Shown: piece after piece, positions 46,192-54,857 of the stretch
Layout: the number at the start of each line of letters is the position of its first letter
Numbering within the stretch: the stretch's first letter is position 1
Assembly: GCA_041398605.1 (NCBI GenBank)
Contig: JAWKUK010000003.1
Coordinates: 668,151-732,150, forward strand
Direction of reading: 5' to 3'
DNA length: 64,000 bases
DNA from: JAWKUK01 sp041398605
GTDB lineage: Bacteria; Planctomycetota; UBA1135; GCA-002686595
Notes under the pieces: model-generated
The model's database searches: none
What the model saw: only the letters and a program-made list of their open reading frames with translations
Told to the model about the DNA's origin: nothing
Program-made: the position numbers and the translations under genes

Positions 46192-46235
46192 CGTCCAGGC
46201 CCCCCACGTCCAGGCCCCCCACGTCCAGGTCCCAA
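46192..46235 (+). repeat. 15-bp tandem repeat, three copies
   Basis: cgtccaggcccccca is present at 46192-46206 and 46207-46221, with a variant third copy at 46222-46235. It lies in the 205-bp gap between two convergent genes, which otherwise holds no gene or clear terminator. Confidence 0.85.
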
Positions 46236-46313
46236 CGTCCGGACCGCTTGTCGAGGTGACGCCACGCGCATGACGCGGCCTTCGCGGGCGCGAGCTTGGG
46301 CCCGCGAGCGACC

Positions 46314-47498
46314 TCAGAGGTTCCCGAGGCGGATCGCGCCCGTGGGGCAGTTGCGGGCGCACGCGTGGTCGCGCGTGCACTCGAAGTTGTGCGCCTTCAG
46401 GACCGTCGCGCGGTCCGCGCGCGCAGAGAAGCCTTCGGTCGCGCAGGTCATCTCACAGAGGCCGCAGCCGAGGCAGAGCTCCGGGTCGATGTGCAGGCTG
46501 ACGTACTCCGCGGGCTCGACCGGGCAGACCGCGCCCTCGCGCCAATCGGCGCGCACAAGCTCGCGCGTCACCGGGTGCGAGGTCAGGACCGACAGGGCCG
46601 CGTGTTCGCCGGCGAGCGCGACCTCTTCGACGCGCCCGAAGTCGAAGCGATGCATGTGGCCCACCTTCGGCTGGATGAGCGCGATCGTCTCGTCGAGGTT
46701 CGCGTGCAACATCTGCTCGCGCAGGACGTCCTCCACGATATCGAACGAGCGCAACAGCGTGCCGACCGCGTGCGCCTTGAACTCAGGCATGCGCTGCGTC
46801 GCCTTGACCGTCAGGTCGACCGCGATGATGCGCTTGGGCCGCAGCAACTTCGCGAAGCGCAGCGGCACCGCGTCCGTAATCCCTCCGTCGATGAGGTGGC
46901 GCCCCTTCCACTCGAGGGGCTCGAACACGGCCGGGAGCGCGCAAGACGCGTACACGGCGTCCACGAGCGAGATGTCCCGCAGGCCGCGGACACCGAAGAA
47001 GACGCTGCTCCCGGACTCGAGCGACACCGCGTTGCAGAAGAACGGCAGCTCGAGCTCGTCGAAGCCATGCTTGGGCAAGATGCGCTCGAGGCTCGCCCGG
47101 AACGTCGTGCCCCGGTACATGCTCGGCGCGCGCACGCCCTTCCGCAGGAACTTCGCCGTGTTTAGCTGGAAGTAGTCCTCCTTCTCGAGGGCCGAGAGCA
47201 GGCGCTCGAGGTCCTCGACCTGCGTCCCCCCCGCCACCATCGCGCCGATGAGCGAGCCGATGCTGGTGCCGACGATCGCGTCGACGGTGAGCCCGAGGGT
47301 GCGCAGCGCGCGCAGCACGCCGATGTGCGCCATGCCACGCATCGCGCCGCCGCCGAGCACGAGGACCGTCTCGAACTTCGGCAGGTCGTCCAGCGCCAGC
47401 CCCTGGACCGGGCCGTCGAGCAGCGGGTCGGCCGCCTCCGGCGCCTGCGCGCCAAATTCACCGGACGCGAGCTCGCCGTTGGGAATCGTCTCACTCAT
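46314..47498 (-). CDS. Patatin-like phospholipase fused to a C-terminal two-cluster ferredoxin domain
   Basis: 394 residues from ATG 47498. The patatin domain (about 40-300) has the oxyanion loop GGGAMRG, the nucleophile S79 in GTSIG, and the catalytic D204 in DGG, so it should be an active Ser-Asp lipid acyl hydrolase. Residues about 335-390 form a ferredoxin-like domain: C342-x2-C345-x2-C348-x3-C352 and C374-x2-D377-x2-C380-x3-C384-P. The second set has Asp in place of one Cys, the arrangement known from Pyrococcus furiosus ferredoxin, where the cluster converts between 3Fe and 4Fe forms. There is no signal or TM segment, so it is probably cytosolic. The fusion hints at redox-gated lipase activity, which is inference. 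Confidence 0.9.
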   Translation of the reverse strand: MSETIPNGELASGEFGAQAPEAADPLLDGPVQGLALDDLPKFETVLVLGGGAMRGMAHIGVLRALRTLGLTVDAIVGTSIGSLIGAMVAGGTQVEDLERLLSALEKEDYFQLNTAKFLRKGVRAPSMYRGTTFRASLERILPKHGFDELELPFFCNAVSLESGSSVFFGVRGLRDISLVDAVYASCALPAVFEPLEWKGRHLIDGGITDAVPLRFAKLLRPKRIIAVDLTVKATQRMPEFKAHAVGTLLRSFDIVEDVLREQMLHANLDETIALIQPKVGHMHRFDFGRVEEVALAGEHAALSVLTSHPVTRELVRADWREGAVCPVEPAEYVSLHIDPELCLGCGLCEMTCATEGFSARADRATVLKAHNFECTRDHACARNCPTGAIRLGNL

Positions 47499-47664
47499 TC
47501 GTCAGGGTGCGCCGGGCCATCGAGGACATCGACCATGGGTGGTGCGGGACTTGAGGCTCGCCGGCGCGCGGGCCAGCCGGCGCGCGGGGCGCCCGGCGCC
47601 CCCGATGGCGGTGACGGGCCCGCCCGCTCGCCCGCGCGCTCATAGCCCACTGGGGTCGACGCGC

Positions 47665-48696
47665 TCAAGCGCCTGCCGCCCGCGCGAGCAGCTCCCCGAC
47701 GAGGCGCACATGCCGGGCCGCGCACGCGTCAAGCTCGCCGATCCCGACCTTCTCACCTTCGGTGTGGGCATCGAGGATCGCGCCCGCACCAAAGAGCAGC
47801 GGCGTCCCAAAGCGCCGCATGTGCGGCGCATCGGTGCCAAACGCGACGGCGATCGAAGGCTCGCCCTCTGGCACGTGGAAGCGCACAGGCCCGTAGTTCG
47901 CCTGCGGCGGGTGCAAGCGCACATGCGCGCCCAAGCACCCGCGAATGCGCGCCTCGACGGCCGCGGGCGCCTCGACGATCCGCGCGAGGAGCTCACACGT
48001 CGCCGTCGGCGCGACCACGTTCGTCGCGAGCCCGCCCGCGATCGTCCCGACGTTCAAGGTGCCGCGCCCGAGGTCCGGGTCGACGCCGAAGTCGAGGTCC
48101 AGGACACGCGCGGTCGCGCGCACGAGCTCATGCACCGCCGACGGCCCGATGTCCTGCGAGCTGTGCCCCATCACGCCGACCGCTTCGAGCCGTCCGTAGA
48201 AGAGGCCCTTGTGGCCGCGCACGAACTGCCCGCCCGTCGGCTCTCCGACGATGGTGTAGCGCGGCTGCCAACGGTCGCGGAAGGCCGGATCATCGAGGGC
48301 CCGATCGGCGGCCTTGGCGCCGGCGCTGTCGCGCTCTTCGCCGACGGTGAAGAGGTACCCAAAGCGACGCTCACCCGCGAGCAACAGCCGACGACCCGCT
48401 TCGAGCATCGCCGCGGCCTGCCCCTTGGCGTCGCACGCGCCGCGCCCGAAGACGTGCCCCCCGGCCACGCGCGAGCCAAAGTGCGGCGGCACGGTGTCGA
48501 GGTGCGTGCAGAAGAGCACCTCGGGCCGACCGGCGCGCGCGAACACGTTGTGGCGGCCGGGCGCGACCTCCTGCAGCTCGACGTCGAAGCCAGCGGCGCG
48601 CAGGTCGCGCGCGAGGCGGTCGGCATAGGCAGCCTCGGCGCCCGTCGTCGACGGCAGCTCGATCCACTCGACGAGGTCTCGGACATGTCGTTCCAT
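47665..48696 (-). CDS. M20 family metallopeptidase/deacylase
   Basis: 343 residues with the two-zinc M20 signature: THLDTVPPHF (His and Asp), GRGACDAKGQ (bridging Asp), GEERDSAGA (catalytic and metal Glu), GEPT and the C-terminal DAHTEGE. The insertion between the two lobes is the usual dimerisation domain (VRGHKGLFYGRLEAVGVMGHSS). The family includes ArgE, DapE, LysK and carboxypeptidase G2. The compact size and GDAKG/EE pattern resemble the LysK/ArgE-like branch, but the substrate cannot be fixed. ATG 48696 is chosen; GTG 48708 is an alternative. It lies on the minus strand with the patatin and DUF1028 genes, separated by short gaps. Confidence 0.86.
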   Translation of the reverse strand: MERHVRDLVEWIELPSTTGAEAAYADRLARDLRAAGFDVELQEVAPGRHNVFARAGRPEVLFCTHLDTVPPHFGSRVAGGHVFGRGACDAKGQAAAMLEAGRRLLLAGERRFGYLFTVGEERDSAGAKAADRALDDPAFRDRWQPRYTIVGEPTGGQFVRGHKGLFYGRLEAVGVMGHSSQDIGPSAVHELVRATARVLDLDFGVDPDLGRGTLNVGTIAGGLATNVVAPTATCELLARIVEAPAAVEARIRGCLGAHVRLHPPQANYGPVRFHVPEGEPSIAVAFGTDAPHMRRFGTPLLFGAGAILDAHTEGEKVGIGELDACAARHVRLVGELLARAAGA

Positions 48697-48727
48697 GGCG
48701 CGGTTCACAATGAGGCCGACGGTCCGA

Positions 48728-50242
48728 TCAGGGCAGAACGGGCAACATCACGGCGTTCGTCAGCGACGCGCCGTCGACCACTGCGACAAACGCGAGCGTC
48801 GAGCCGACCAGCGGGGCGAGCGCGCCCACGCTCCGCTCGAGCGCGGGGCGCGCCTCACCGGCGCTGTCGAGCGCGCCGACGAAGTCACGGAACGGGGCGG
48901 CGCCGCCGCCGAAGTAGGTCGCGTCGAACAAGCGATCGCGGTTCAGCGGCACGAAGAACCCGCTCGGCAGCGTCATGCCCGGTAACGTCCCCGAAGCTGA
49001 GCCGAGCAAGTGATACGGGCGGCCCGCATCGAGGCTCGAGCGCCGCAGCACAAACGGGACGCGCGTGCCCGCGCCGCTCGAGATATGGGCCACCTCGGCG
49101 TGGAGCTCGCGCGGCGGCACGGACTCGAGTGACAGGGCGGGCCAGAGCTGCACCGGGCGCCCTGCGCCGTGATCGACGGTGACCGTGTACGTCGCCGCGC
49201 CGACGGTCGTGTTCGACGTGACCTGGAACCCGTAGGTGCCGTCACCGTAGTCCGTCACCGGCGAGACGACGCCGAGCGGGTCCCCCGCCTCGGCGACCGT
49301 CAGCGTCGCGCCGCCGGTCGAGAGCGGGACGCCATCGAGGTCGATGAGGCGTACGAAGACCGTCGCGCGCGACGCGCCGCCGTCCGCCTGCAAGAGCGTC
49401 GCGCTCGTCGTGACCTCGGAGAGGAAATGGTCCGCGCGCCCCGCCTGCGTCGCGCGCCAGACGCGCATGCGGCGGACGAGCTCGATCACGGGGTCTTGGG
49501 CGGCGTTGCCCTGGTTGAACTGGCGCACGACGTAGTACGTGCCGGTGGCGCAGCCCGCGCTGCTGCAGCTCCCATCGACGTCCCCAGGGCGCGCGACGCC
49601 GATCCACGCCGACGTGGCCGTGTGCGTGAACGACGGCGGCGGCGAGCCGCACGCGGTCGGCGTGTTGGTCGCGCACGAGCAGCGTCCGTCGCCGCCCATG
49701 CTGCGCCCGCCCTCGAGCGCCGCGAGCAGGAGCTGCGCGCAATCGCCGCTCGAAGCGAGGAGCGCGCGCTCCGCCTCCACGATCACGGGGTCGCCGGTCA
49801 GGACGTTGCCTTGCACCGCATAGTCCCAGTCGCCGAAGGAGCCAACCCGGTGCAGCGCCGCGGCGCCGTTCTGGTTGCCCGAGAAGCCGATCGGCGCGCC
49901 GCCTCGACAGGCGATGCCGTACTGACGGGTCTGGTGGCCGGGGTCGAGCAGGGCGAGGGCGGTGAGGATGTCGGCCGGGGACTCCCCGTTGCGGACCCCG
50001 TCGCGGATCCGGGTCCGGGTGACCCCTGACACGTCGACGAAGGACTGGGCCGCAGCAGCGCCCTCGCCGACGACGAGGACGGGCACATAGCCGCCCAGCG
50101 AGAAACCTGGGACGCAGCTAGAGACCGCCACGCCGCACTCACCGGTCACGCGGTTGTAGAGCACGACCGACCACGTCGCGCTCGCTGGCACGGCGAGGAC
50201 GAGCGCGAGGAGGACGACGAGGAGACGCTGGAGGGGGCCCAT
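48728..50242 (-). CDS. Secreted DUF1028 (Ntn-hydrolase-like) protein with Ig-like domain
   Basis: 504 residues with a signal peptide ending at VPASA-TWS. Residues 23-270 match DUF1028 (ATWSVVLYNRVTGECGVAVSSCVPG, AAAAQSFVDVSGVTRTRIRDGVRNG, HQTRQYGIACRGG), a family with the fold of N-terminal nucleophile hydrolases. Here the residue after the cleavage site is Thr24, a possible nucleophile, though this is inference. Several extra Cys (DGRCSCATNTPTACGSP) suggest disulfides in the exported protein. The C-terminal half (about 290-390) looks like an invasin/Ig-type beta domain. ATG 50242 directly precedes the signal. Substrate unknown. Confidence 0.83.
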   Translation of the reverse strand: MGPLQRLLVVLLALVLAVPASATWSVVLYNRVTGECGVAVSSCVPGFSLGGYVPVLVVGEGAAAAQSFVDVSGVTRTRIRDGVRNGESPADILTALALLDPGHQTRQYGIACRGGAPIGFSGNQNGAAALHRVGSFGDWDYAVQGNVLTGDPVIVEAERALLASSGDCAQLLLAALEGGRSMGGDGRCSCATNTPTACGSPPPSFTHTATSAWIGVARPGDVDGSCSSAGCATGTYYVVRQFNQGNAAQDPVIELVRRMRVWRATQAGRADHFLSEVTTSATLLQADGGASRATVFVRLIDLDGVPLSTGGATLTVAEAGDPLGVVSPVTDYGDGTYGFQVTSNTTVGAATYTVTVDHGAGRPVQLWPALSLESVPPRELHAEVAHISSGAGTRVPFVLRRSSLDAGRPYHLLGSASGTLPGMTLPSGFFVPLNRDRLFDATYFGGGAAPFRDFVGALDSAGEARPALERSVGALAPLVGSTLAFVAVVDGASLTNAVMLPVLP

Positions 50243-50278
50243 GCGCCTAGCGTAGCGCAGCGGCGACGCGGCTGACGC

Positions 50279-50776
50279 TCAGCCGATGTCGGTGCCGACC
50301 GGCGGGACGCCGCGGGCGAGGAGCCGCTCGCGGCCGACGAGCCCGATCCACACCAGGGCGCCGCACGCCACGGCCAGGCAGGTGCACCACGTGGCCGGGC
50401 TCCCCATCCCCGGACCATGGGCCAGCGCGAGGCAGACCGTCGCGTTGCCTGCCACCAAGACCGAGAACGACCACGCCAGCCGCTGGCGGATGCGGCGCGT
50501 CGCGCGGTGGCGCAGCCCCTCCTCCGGGAGCCGCGTCACCGCAGCATGTGGCAGCCAAGCGATGGCGGCGAAGTCCATCTCCCGCAGCGTCTTCGGGTGC
50601 GCGGGCAAGGGGGGGACGGAGAAGGCGAGGACCAGCAACGTCGTCGTAGCGAGCCCGAGCCAAACCGAGACACACGCGACCCAGGGGCAGCCGAGCGCGA
50701 CCGCTGCGAGCCCGAGGGCGGCAGGTAGAGAGTAGGCCGCGAGGGCAGCTAGCAGACGGGGCCAGTACTTGTACAA
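50279..50776 (-). CDS. Small four-helix membrane protein, unknown function
   Basis: 165 residues with about four hydrophobic segments (YSLPAALGLAAVALG, VWLGLATTTLLVLAF, FSVLVAGNATVCLAL, LAVACGALVWIGLVG) and a charged loop (HPKTLREMDFAAIAW ... RRIRQR). The start codon is TTG at 50776, supported by a strong GAGGAG site ending six bases before it and by the lack of an ATG nearby. I recognise no family. It diverges from the radical SAM unit across a 301-bp gap. Confidence 0.7.
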   Translation of the reverse strand: MYKYWPRLLAALAAYSLPAALGLAAVALGCPWVACVSVWLGLATTTLLVLAFSVPPLPAHPKTLREMDFAAIAWLPHAAVTRLPEEGLRHRATRRIRQRLAWSFSVLVAGNATVCLALAHGPGMGSPATWCTCLAVACGALVWIGLVGRERLLARGVPPVGTDIG

Positions 50777-51077
50777 CCGATGCTCCTCACAGGAACTGCT
50801 CCCATTTCGTCAGGCGGGTTGTCACACCTGTCGCGATATTCACGAAGTCGCTTTTGATAGCATCAAGGGGCACTGCGGGGCCACTGCGGGGCGAGCGCCA
50901 GGGCTGCGCCGCCACCCAGCCGGAAGGTCCCTGGCATCGCCCCGCTCGCGAGTGTCATTCCGACACATCTCCGCCCCCGATCCAACCCTCGCTCGCAAGT
51001 GTGCAGGCCGCGGGTCCGCCGCGGGCTGGTGAACCGGATAGCGTTCGATCAAGAGCCCCCCAACGAGCCGCCTCACC
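50777..51077. promoter_or_regulatory. Divergent intergenic region with AT-richer patch and 11-bp tandem repeat
   Basis: This gap between the TTG-started membrane gene and the radical SAM unit must carry both promoters. It contains an AT-richer stretch around 50838-50868, unusual for this genome. Within that is a near-palindrome (TTGAT-AGC-ATCAA, 50854-50866) and, reading leftwards, a weak TTGATG/TGAATA pair with an 18-bp spacer. A perfect 11-bp tandem duplication (cactgcggggc) occupies 50871-50892. No gene is seen inside. Confidence 0.45.
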
Positions 51078-52532
51078 ATGCCCTCCGAAGCCCGCGTCGT
51101 CCTCGTCAATCAGACCTACTCTGGCATCTCCGACTCGGTGATCGACCAGTGGTACCTCGAGATCGTGCACCCGCCGATGGGCCTCGCCTACATCGCGGGC
51201 TATCTCGAGAAGCATGGGGTCAGCGTCGACATCGTCGACGGCAACGCCCACCAAATGACGGCGCCCGAGATCGCGGCCGCGGTCAAGGCAAAGCGCCCGA
51301 AGCTCGTCGGGATCAACTCGACGACGCCGGCGATGTTCGACTGCATCGAGATCTGCCGCGCGATCCGTGAGGCCTGCCCCGACGTGCTCCTCGTCGTCGG
51401 CGGCAACCACGCGAGCACGTTCCCCGAGCTGACCCTGCAGGAGATCCCCGAGGCAGACTGCGCGGTGATCCTCGAGGGCGAGGTCACCGTCCTCGAGCTC
51501 CAGGCGATCGCAGACGCGCCCGAGCGCGACCTGTCGCAGGTCCTCGGCATCGCGCACCGCGACGCGAGCGGCACCGTCGTGCGCACGGGCGTCCGGCCCC
51601 TCGTCAAGGACCTCGACGACTTCGGCGTCCCCGCGCGCCACCTGCTCCCGATGGAGAAGTACCGCGAGAACTTCTACAGCGGGCACGGGATCCAGAACTT
51701 CACGAACTTCTTCATCAACCGCGGCTGCCCCTACGAGTGCATCTTCTGCGACGCGCCCGTCATGCACGGGCGCGGCCTGCGCAAGCGCTCGGTCGCGATG
51801 GCGCTGCAGGAGCTCGAGGACGTCTACCACAAGCACGGCGTCCGGCACGTCTTCTTCTTCGACGACACGTTCACGCTCTCGCGCGACCGCGTCATGGAGC
51901 TCTGCCAAGGCATCATCGACCGCGGCCTCAAGCTGACATGGAAGACGGAGACGCGCGTCGACCTCGTCGACCCGGAGCTGCTCGCCAAGATGAAGGAGGC
52001 CGGCTGCATCTCGATCTCGTTCGGCATCGAGAGCGGCTCGGACCGCGTCCTGAAGATCATCAAGAAGGCCCACGACATCGCGACCGCGCGCAAAGCGATC
52101 CAGATGTGCAAGGCCGCCGGCATCGGCGTCACGATCTACATCATCATCGGGTTCCTGGGCGACGACCTGCAGAGCGTGCGCGAGACGATCGAGTTCGCGC
52201 GCTCCTCGGGCGCAGACTACGCGCTGTTCTCGCGCATGATCCCGCTGCCGGGCACGAAGCTGTTCGAGCAGATGGTCAAGGACGACCAGGTCAAGCTCGA
52301 GCTCGTCGGCAACTGGCCCATCTTCCAGCTCTACGGCCGCGAGAGCGTCGTCCGTCACCCGAACCTCACGGATGACGAGATCAACACGCTGCTCCACGAG
52401 GCCTACCGCAAGTTCTACCTGCGCCCCAGCTACGTGCTGAAGCGCCTGTTCAGCACGCGCTCGCTGAACGAGTTCAAGATGCTCGTCTCCGGCGCACGCA
52501 TCGTGCTCGGCAGCACCAAGCGTACGGCCTAA
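51078..52532 (+). CDS. B12-binding-type radical SAM protein, first of the glycan unit
   Basis: 484 residues. The N-terminal region (about 5-150) is a cobalamin-binding-like Rossmann domain (HPPMGLAYIAGYLEKHG, VVGGNHASTFPE), though the classic DxHxxG base-off motif is not seen. The radical SAM barrel has C217-x3-C221-x2-C224 (GCPYECIFC), IESGSDRVLKIIKK and a HemN-like C-terminus. Relatives sit in loci for lipids, hopanoids, phosphonates and glycans and do methylations or rearrangements; none is certain here. ATG 51078 lies after a 301-bp promoter gap and 22 bp before the second radical SAM gene begins. It likely opens the operon 51078-59792. Confidence 0.88.
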   Translation: MPSEARVVLVNQTYSGISDSVIDQWYLEIVHPPMGLAYIAGYLEKHGVSVDIVDGNAHQMTAPEIAAAVKAKRPKLVGINSTTPAMFDCIEICRAIREACPDVLLVVGGNHASTFPELTLQEIPEADCAVILEGEVTVLELQAIADAPERDLSQVLGIAHRDASGTVVRTGVRPLVKDLDDFGVPARHLLPMEKYRENFYSGHGIQNFTNFFINRGCPYECIFCDAPVMHGRGLRKRSVAMALQELEDVYHKHGVRHVFFFDDTFTLSRDRVMELCQGIIDRGLKLTWKTETRVDLVDPELLAKMKEAGCISISFGIESGSDRVLKIIKKAHDIATARKAIQMCKAAGIGVTIYIIIGFLGDDLQSVRETIEFARSSGADYALFSRMIPLPGTKLFEQMVKDDQVKLELVGNWPIFQLYGRESVVRHPNLTDDEINTLLHEAYRKFYLRPSYVLKRLFSTRSLNEFKMLVSGARIVLGSTKRTA

Positions 52533-52554
52533 CCGAGCTCCAAGCGCCTGCCCC

Positions 52555-54054
52555 ATGCGAGTCCTCGTCGTCAACGCGCCGCACGTCGAACGCTTCGTCC
52601 GCTCCCAGCGGTGGGCGACGCGCACGCGCGCGCGCATCATGCGCTGGCCCGACTGGCTCGCGTATGCCACGGCGGTCCTGGAGCAAGACGGCCAAGAGGT
52701 CAAGCTGCTCGACTGTCCCGCCTGGGGCTGGGACATGGCGCGCTACCGCGAGGAGGTGCGCGCGTTCCGCCCTGACCTCGTCGTCGTCGACAGCTCGACG
52801 CCCAGCATCCTCTCTGACATTCGCGCGGCGGCCATCGCGCGTGAAGAGTGCGGGGCGCGCACGCTGCTCGTCGGCCCGCACGTCACGTCGATGCCGGACG
52901 ACACGTTCCAGCGGGCCAGCGGCGTCGTCGACGCCGTCGCGCGCGGCGAGTACGACTACACGGTCCGAGACGTGGCCCGCGCCCAAGCCGACGGGCGCTC
53001 GCTCGCAGGCATCGCCGGCCTGTCTTGGCTCAAAGGGTCGGAGGTCGTCCACGAAGCGGACCGACCGCTGATCCAGAACCTCGACGAGCTGCCGTTCCCG
53101 GCGTGGCATCAGCTCAAGCTCGACGACTACTACGACGGGATCAAGCTGTTCCCGTACATCGACGTCATCGGGGGGCGCGGCTGCCCCTACAAGTGCACGT
53201 TCTGCCTGTGGCCGCAGGTCATGCACGGGCACACCTATCGCGTGCGCTCGCCGCGCAACATCGTCGACGAGATCGAGCACGACCTCGCGCAGTTCCCGCG
53301 GCTCGCGAACGGCGAGTTCTACTTCGAGGACGACACGTTCACGCTCGACCGCGAGCACACGCGCCAGATCTGCGAGGAGCTCATCGGGCGCAAGCTCGAC
53401 ATTACGTTCTCGGTCAACGGCCGCGCGGACGTGATGGACGAGGACCTCTTGAAGCTGATGCGCAAGGCCGGCTGCCGGCAGCTCTTGGTCGGCTACGAGT
53501 CTGCCAACCAAGAGGTCTTGAACCGGATGAAGAAGGGCGTGCGCATCGACCGTGTGTCGAAGTTCACGCACCTGGCCGCCGGCCTCGGCTTCGACATCCA
53601 CGGCTGCTTCACGCTAGGCATGCCGGGCGAGACACGCGAGAGCCTCGAAGAGAGCGTGCGCTTCGCGCTCGAGCACCCGTTGACCACGGTGCAGTTCTCT
53701 GCAGCGATGCCGTTCCCCGGGACGAGCTACTACGACGAAGCCGAGGCAGACGGGCTCTTGGAGCCTGGCGGCTGGCAGAACTACCTGACTGCGGACGGCG
53801 AGCAACAAGCGATCGTGTCCTACCCCGGCCTCGATCGCAACGAAGTCACCGCAAAGGTCGACGAGGCCCTGAAGCGCTTCTACTTCCGCCCCTCCTATGC
53901 CTGGGGCTTCCTGAAGCGCACGCGCAACCTCGGCGACCTGCGCCGCAAGGTGCGCGGCGCGACCTCCTTCGGCGGCTACCTCTTGAAGAAGTCGCTGCGC
54001 CGTAAGCCGCGCGCCAAGGCCGCGGAGCAGGCCGCCACGGAGGCTGCACAATGA
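52555..54054 (+). CDS. B12-binding-type radical SAM protein, second of the glycan unit
   Basis: 499 residues, related in layout to its upstream neighbour but divergent. The B12-like domain (about 1-140; FRPDLVVVDSSTPSILSD, LLVGPHVTSMPD) precedes the radical SAM core with C210-x3-C214-x2-C217 (GCPYKCTFC), FEDDTFTLD, GRADVMDEDLL and TLGMPGETRESLEES. The C-terminus is very basic (KKSLRRKPRAKA), perhaps membrane-associating. Such pairs often act in sequence on one lipid or polyprenyl substrate. The stop overlaps the next start (ATGA). The reaction is unknown. Confidence 0.88.
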   Translation: MRVLVVNAPHVERFVRSQRWATRTRARIMRWPDWLAYATAVLEQDGQEVKLLDCPAWGWDMARYREEVRAFRPDLVVVDSSTPSILSDIRAAAIAREECGARTLLVGPHVTSMPDDTFQRASGVVDAVARGEYDYTVRDVARAQADGRSLAGIAGLSWLKGSEVVHEADRPLIQNLDELPFPAWHQLKLDDYYDGIKLFPYIDVIGGRGCPYKCTFCLWPQVMHGHTYRVRSPRNIVDEIEHDLAQFPRLANGEFYFEDDTFTLDREHTRQICEELIGRKLDITFSVNGRADVMDEDLLKLMRKAGCRQLLVGYESANQEVLNRMKKGVRIDRVSKFTHLAAGLGFDIHGCFTLGMPGETRESLEESVRFALEHPLTTVQFSAAMPFPGTSYYDEAEADGLLEPGGWQNYLTADGEQQAIVSYPGLDRNEVTAKVDEALKRFYFRPSYAWGFLKRTRNLGDLRRKVRGATSFGGYLLKKSLRRKPRAKAAEQAATEAAQ

Positions 54055-54857
54055 ACCCGGCGCGACCAGTCGTTGAGGCGGGCGAACCTTGGCAGCCGCT
54101 GCCGCAACATATCAACGGGACCGCGCGCAACTACACGTGCGACCTGTCGGTGGTCATCCCCGTCTACAACGAGGAGGCCGGCATCTCCAGCACCGTCGCG
54201 CACCTCAAGGAGTATCTCTCGAAGCAGCCTTGGCGCACGGAGATCGTCTGCGTCGACGACGGGTCCACAGATCGCACGCCCGAGCTGCTCGCGCAGCTCG
54301 AGGGCATCCGCGTGCTCTCTGCCGCGAAGAACGGGGGCTATGGCGCTGCGCTGAAGCTCGGGTTCGCCGCCGCGCGAGGGCGCTACATCGGCTTCTGCGA
54401 CGCGGACGAGACGTACCCGGTGCGCATGTTGGGCCCGATGCTCGCGATGCTGGAGTCGCGCCCCGACGTGCCGCTCGTGGCCGGCTCGCGCTTGCTCGGC
54501 AGCGGCGAAGGCCTGTCGCTCTTGCGCCGCAGCGGGAACCTGATGCTGACGCTGCTCAGCCGGACGTTCTGCCGGACCGCGGCGACGGACGCGTGCTCGG
54601 GCATGCTGGTCCTGCGCGAGGAGCTGCGAGCACAGCTCGAGCTCGAGACCTTTACGGACGACCTCGACTTCTCGCTGCAGATGCGCTGCCGGTGCGGGAT
54701 GCGCGGCATCCCGGTCCTGGAGCTCCCGATCCCCTACGAGGACCGCGCAGGAGACTCGAAGCTGAGCCCGCTCAGGCACGGGGTCGTGTTCACCAAGCGC
54801 ATCCTGATCGAGCGTCGGGAGGGCAAGCGATGGCAACGCAACGCCGCCCGGACCTGA
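54051..54857 (+). CDS. GT2 glycosyltransferase, polyprenyl-phosphate-sugar-synthase-like
   Basis: 268 residues, a GT-A fold enzyme without TM segments. Motifs: LSVVIPVYNEEAGI, VDDGSTDRT, NGGYGAALKLGFAAARG, CDADETYP (metal-binding D-x-D) and the catalytic-type Asp in DDLDFSLQM. These resemble dolichyl- or undecaprenyl-phosphate mannose/glucose synthases, which supply a lipid-linked sugar to GT-C enzymes; such an enzyme is fused to the last gene of this unit. ATG 54051 overlaps the radical SAM stop; the 3' end overlaps the next gene by 28 bp. Confidence 0.9.
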   Translation: MNPARPVVEAGEPWQPLPQHINGTARNYTCDLSVVIPVYNEEAGISSTVAHLKEYLSKQPWRTEIVCVDDGSTDRTPELLAQLEGIRVLSAAKNGGYGAALKLGFAAARGRYIGFCDADETYPVRMLGPMLAMLESRPDVPLVAGSRLLGSGEGLSLLRRSGNLMLTLLSRTFCRTAATDACSGMLVLREELRAQLELETFTDDLDFSLQMRCRCGMRGIPVLELPIPYEDRAGDSKLSPLRHGVVFTKRILIERREGKRWQRNAART

